A stretch of 10,000 nucleotides of DNA from Kiritimatiellota bacterium. Its GTDB lineage: Bacteria > Verrucomicrobiota > Kiritimatiellia > JAAZAB01. The translations under genes were made by a program, and so were the position numbers. Position 1 is the first letter of the stretch; each line of letters starts with the position of its first letter. The notes under the pieces were generated by a model, which saw only the letters and a program-made list of their open reading frames with translations, had not been told where the DNA came from and did not search any database. The DNA is taken from the NCBI GenBank assembly GCA_008636095.1, contig VSJD01000180.1, forward strand, positions 1-10,000, written 5' to 3'. Positions 8,801 through 10,000 of the stretch are shown in pieces.

Positions 8801-9526
8801 GAAAAGCACGCAGAACAATGGGTGAATTTCTGGTGCAAAGTGTGGGCAGATATTACAGGCATGTTTCGCGACGGTCTTAAGGCGGTTGTCCCGGATGGGC
8901 GGATGTATTTGTATAGTGCCTATCAAGACCCCGGAAATCGCAGGCAATATTGTATTGACTGGACTTTGGCTGGTCCGGCCTGTGATGTTGCCGTAGCGGG
9001 TTACGGTTGGAACCAGGAGACAATTGGTAATACAGTCTCCGCGCTTAAAGGCAAACCGCTGCTGGGCGGAGTTCTTTACTATCTTCCGCCACGCAGAATG
9101 GACCTTAAGCTGGAGTATGTAAAACTGATACTGTCAGGATGCTCCGGTGTTATGCAGTATACATGGGCGCCAATGGATGGCCTGGATTATATGCGGGTTA
9201 GCGAGGCCATTGCCCTGCTGGCAGAATATGAGGAGTTTTTTGTTGATGGGGTGCGCGATGACGCGCAGGTAAGCGGGCCGCCGGTACAGCAGTTCGGCGC
9301 CCTGCGTTTGGGCGGGCGGCTGCTGGTGCTGGTGCTCAATTCCACGGCCGAACCGCGCAATTACCGGCTATCCATCAAGAACGCAAGCGATGGTTTTGAA
9401 GAGTATCCTGGCGGACAGAAAATAAACAAGGATGCATTAACCAGTAAGGAAGGCGTGGAGATTGTTGTACCGGCATACGATATCAAGGTTTTAGTCGGAC
9501 GTATCGGTGCTGATACCGCAAAATGA
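5861..9526 (+). CDS. Secreted CBM9-like protein with C-terminal TIM-barrel-like hydrolase region
   Basis: Start at ATG 5861 (RBS at 5848); 1221 residues. Residues 50-65 form a hydrophobic core ending AYA before Asp66, a likely signal-peptidase I site, but the preceding n-region is 48 residues, far longer than usual, because it is encoded by a hairpin-repeat cluster. Domains: jelly-roll-like 66-228; CBM9-like 230-430 (VIDGRLNDPVWE, DNLYIGF, EDNVEIFI, AELALPW, FGDIYLL landmarks); beta-sandwich region to about 820, including a GH2-like jelly-roll around 540-660 (GVNVIGL, FDDTNWQPA, FFRRVLA); then a TIM-barrel-like region from about 823 with GFFWDLEFG (Asp946, Glu948) and Cys954, 955, 957, 960. 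Such D/E at a strand end beside a CxCxxC-type cluster is known from several hypothetical TIM-barrel glycosidase groups. A secreted glycan-binding hydrolase is inferred; the substrate and GH family are unknown. Confidence 0.9.
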   Translation: MRLPTLLRQKALWLATGRILRRRSGYGGQDGVLGFAGFRKDALRLAAGCFTITVLMPLLIGLAYADITVDSVGDAARFSATPGIKPLGVETKEGISALHMSFECAGKGTLWITRQFEPVQDWRGYGILNWKLMVNSTGARTHLQAQIFDVNNNEILMRKEFSGGSYGKWLDITWDFSAERPVKEGKSFDFSHVKSLIFSAWQDYYGHQKGDKVDYWISNVRRERSWQRAGLGVAPAVAPPVIDGRLNDPVWETTPVAEQFYRPGGSGLPKSQTSVRLLWDKDNLYIGFKSHSILLDPVQQRLNDFVAKTTERDGPIWSEDNVEIFIAPAQSPETYLQFALNALGTRYDGKITESKWDGAWQAATCIHDGYWTAELALPWSTLGITPGPGLFLRANFFRTDVLAGKVETSGWSPVQSSHNQTEAFGDIYLLPEPPVVVVASGTVPEMVVGANQFTPTVRGIKGGAVAVRWYVMQDKKRNIEHKTINVAAGEKKQVKLDVVVDSPGEVETAYSLFNADTDALYLQTPAYKFKSAAVARLEIRMLGEAEVFCNAVSLVRRSSADNYGRIRGFLRRCFNFGGKSPANYATFLQQGVNVIGLKAGEPVDVTVITDGLELGGGWKQSAEAPAGWLETGFDDTNWQPAVVKNGRLDPAAGRFFRRVLATESTKILMPAPSDLYIAGGSAQHLPIVIGSPLPRALREAKLVLELPEGLEWVDWGDKQPPGSIGAYTGHVSRSVSYRQEQWRRHEFKWEEMKPVAAVKGMHPFYTTETFFTMGFVIRDTGSKPARKEHFRMWVEGEGGSVLELPRSIPLTVLAPLKKAKRPARIDIQLAHAFGAGGYEEEEISALMDTWRDVGFTSYQERTGNHKIYNPLLRERGFKIIAEWVNKVGFNRSQNKDTKFVGYDGKGSHYFALCPSWMTGEGRSAAVAAVAEAIRESAVPPDGFFWDLEFGPKHCCFCDRCIGNFAERYQITEKLTPELILEKHAEQWVNFWCKVWADITGMFRDGLKAVVPDGRMYLYSAYQDPGNRRQYCIDWTLAGPACDVAVAGYGWNQETIGNTVSALKGKPLLGGVLYYLPPRRMDLKLEYVKLILSGCSGVMQYTWAPMDGLDYMRVSEAIALLAEYEEFFVDGVRDDAQVSGPPVQQFGALRLGGRLLVLVLNSTAEPRNYRLSIKNASDGFEEYPGGQKINKDALTSKEGVEIVVPAYDIKVLVGRIGADTAK
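5892..5911 (+). repeat. Perfect palindromic hairpin, unit 1
   Basis: CCCTGTGGC, a TT centre, then GCCACAGGG: a perfect 9-bp inverted repeat (a hairpin would open to a loop of about 4). It is closely related to the unit at 5985-6004. It lies inside the coding region of the signal-peptide n-region and is read as ALWLATGR. Confidence 0.9.
5916..5944 (+). repeat. Imperfect 12-bp-stem hairpin between the two palindromes
   Basis: Arms 5916-5927 (TCCTCCGTCGCC) and 5933-5944 (GGCTATGGAGGA) pair with 10 Watson-Crick pairs, one G-T and one mismatch around a GAAGC loop. It is read in frame as LRRRSGYGGQ. From memory, similar sequence recurs as a dispersed repeat in PVC/Omnitrophota-type genomes; this cannot be checked here. 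Confidence 0.8.
5985..6004 (+). repeat. Near-perfect palindromic hairpin, unit 2
   Basis: CCCTGCGGC, a TT centre, then GCCGCGGGG: 8 Watson-Crick pairs and one T-G wobble. It differs from the unit at 5892-5911 at three arm positions, two of them being the paired change T-A to C-G. It is read as ALRLAAG, just before the hydrophobic core of the signal peptide. Confidence 0.88.
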
Positions 9527-9605
9527 CGGGTATGAATTTAGCAAAAAGCGTCTTGCCGGAAATTTCAGAAATACAACGTTAGCCTACCTCGAAGGAAGAT
9601 GATTT
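9527..9605 (+). other. Intergenic gap before the fourth gene
   Basis: 79 bases without a supported terminator or promoter. Only the ribosome binding site at its 3' end can be named, so read-through from the preceding gene is plausible. Confidence 0.45.
9592..9598 (+). promoter_or_regulatory. Ribosome binding site of the fourth gene
   Basis: AAGGAAG lies 7 bases before the ATG at 9606. The nearer ATG at 9599 opens only a few codons before a stop and is not used. Confidence 0.7.
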
Positions 9606-10000
9606 ATGCAACTGGATATTAAAAAGACACCATTTAGCAGAAAAGGTTCTGCTATTTCGTTTGTAGAAACGCAGTATGATGGACAATTGCAGGTCTATTC
9701 TATGGCGTCGCCGGTAGTCGGGGTGATAAATCCTGTCTTTGATCTGCAATTTAAGAGCGACGACAAGGCTGACCGGATCAAAATCATGGCCAAGCCGCAC
9801 GTGCTATGTTTATCGTGTGGCAAGGGACAGGCGTATATATATCTGCTTGGCACGAATGAGGCCATCATTTGGAGCAAGGGGATGGATTTTATTCTGGGGC
9901 TTACCAAGGGGCAGGGGTTCGGATATCCGGAGAACGCAAGCTGTTATAAATTTGTAGTGATTGCTCTGCGGCGTTACGTGATGGTGGAAGTAGTGCGTGG
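9606..10000 (+). CDS. Possible N-terminal domain of MGH1/GH63-like glycosidase, 3'-partial
   Basis: The frame from ATG 9606 stays open to the right edge (131 codons plus 2 bases), so the gene is cut. It begins MQLDIKKTPFSRKGSAISF and continues as an alternating beta-rich stretch without a signal peptide or membrane segment. A short start of the type 'xxLDIKxxPFSRxGS' resembles the N-terminal sandwich of bacterial MGH1-like/GH63-type glycosidases, in which the catalytic alpha/alpha barrel follows later; this is recalled similarity, not a search result. No catalytic residues are in view. Lying 79 bp behind a secreted carbohydrate-binding protein with a good ribosome binding site, it fits a shared sugar-degradation cluster and would act in the cytoplasm. 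It could also be an unrelated beta-sandwich protein. Confidence 0.75.
   Translation, partial: MQLDIKKTPFSRKGSAISFVETQYDGQLQVYSMASPVVGVINPVFDLQFKSDDKADRIKIMAKPHVLCLSCGKGQAYIYLLGTNEAIIWSKGMDFILGLTKGQGFGYPENASCYKFVVIALRRYVMVEVVR

Overview
The window is a stretch of a bacterial genome with four plus-strand genes in tandem and no RNA gene, transposase or CRISPR array that I can see. All four look related to carbohydrate binding or breakdown. Very large secreted multidomain proteins (PKD, discoidin-like, LamG, CBM9-like), a GH4 enzyme, no SusC/SusD pair and GC-rich hairpin repeats together suggest an uncultured-type member of the PVC superphylum (Lentisphaerota, Kiritimatiellota, Planctomycetota) or Omnitrophota. 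That assignment is inference; no marker gene is present.

Layout. (1) Positions 2-4348 hold the 3' part of a giant extracellular adhesin or carbohydrate-binding protein that is already open at the left edge. Its visible order is an unassigned N-terminal part, four PKD domains, a discoidin-like domain, two diverged copies of an unassigned domain, and two nearly identical LamG domains. The LamG pair is a 603-bp tandem DNA duplication, and a 5-bp duplication (CCATT) at the end of the second copy shifts the frame and removes its last ~10 residues. (2) Positions 4449-5771 encode a 440-residue NAD/Mn-dependent GH4 glycosidase of the MelA (alpha-galactosidase) type, with a CHSV motif. (3) Positions 5861-9526 encode a secreted protein of about 1221 residues: signal peptide, N-terminal jelly-roll, CBM9-like domain, beta-sandwich region, and a C-terminal TIM-barrel-like hydrolase region with a WDLE motif next to a cysteine cluster. 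Its signal-peptide coding region contains a cluster of three GC-rich hairpins read in frame. (4) Positions 9606-10000 hold the start of a fourth gene, cut by the right edge, that may be the N-terminal sandwich of an MGH1/GH63-like glycosidase.

How they could work together. The first product would bind glycan or matrix outside the cell, the third would bind and perhaps cut it outside the cytoplasm, and the GH4 enzyme (no signal peptide) would split the imported alpha-galactoside-type product in the cytoplasm. The gaps are 100, 89 and 79 bp without a convincing terminator. Cotranscription of genes 2-4 is plausible but unproven. No transporter or regulator is in view, so the substrate is uncertain.
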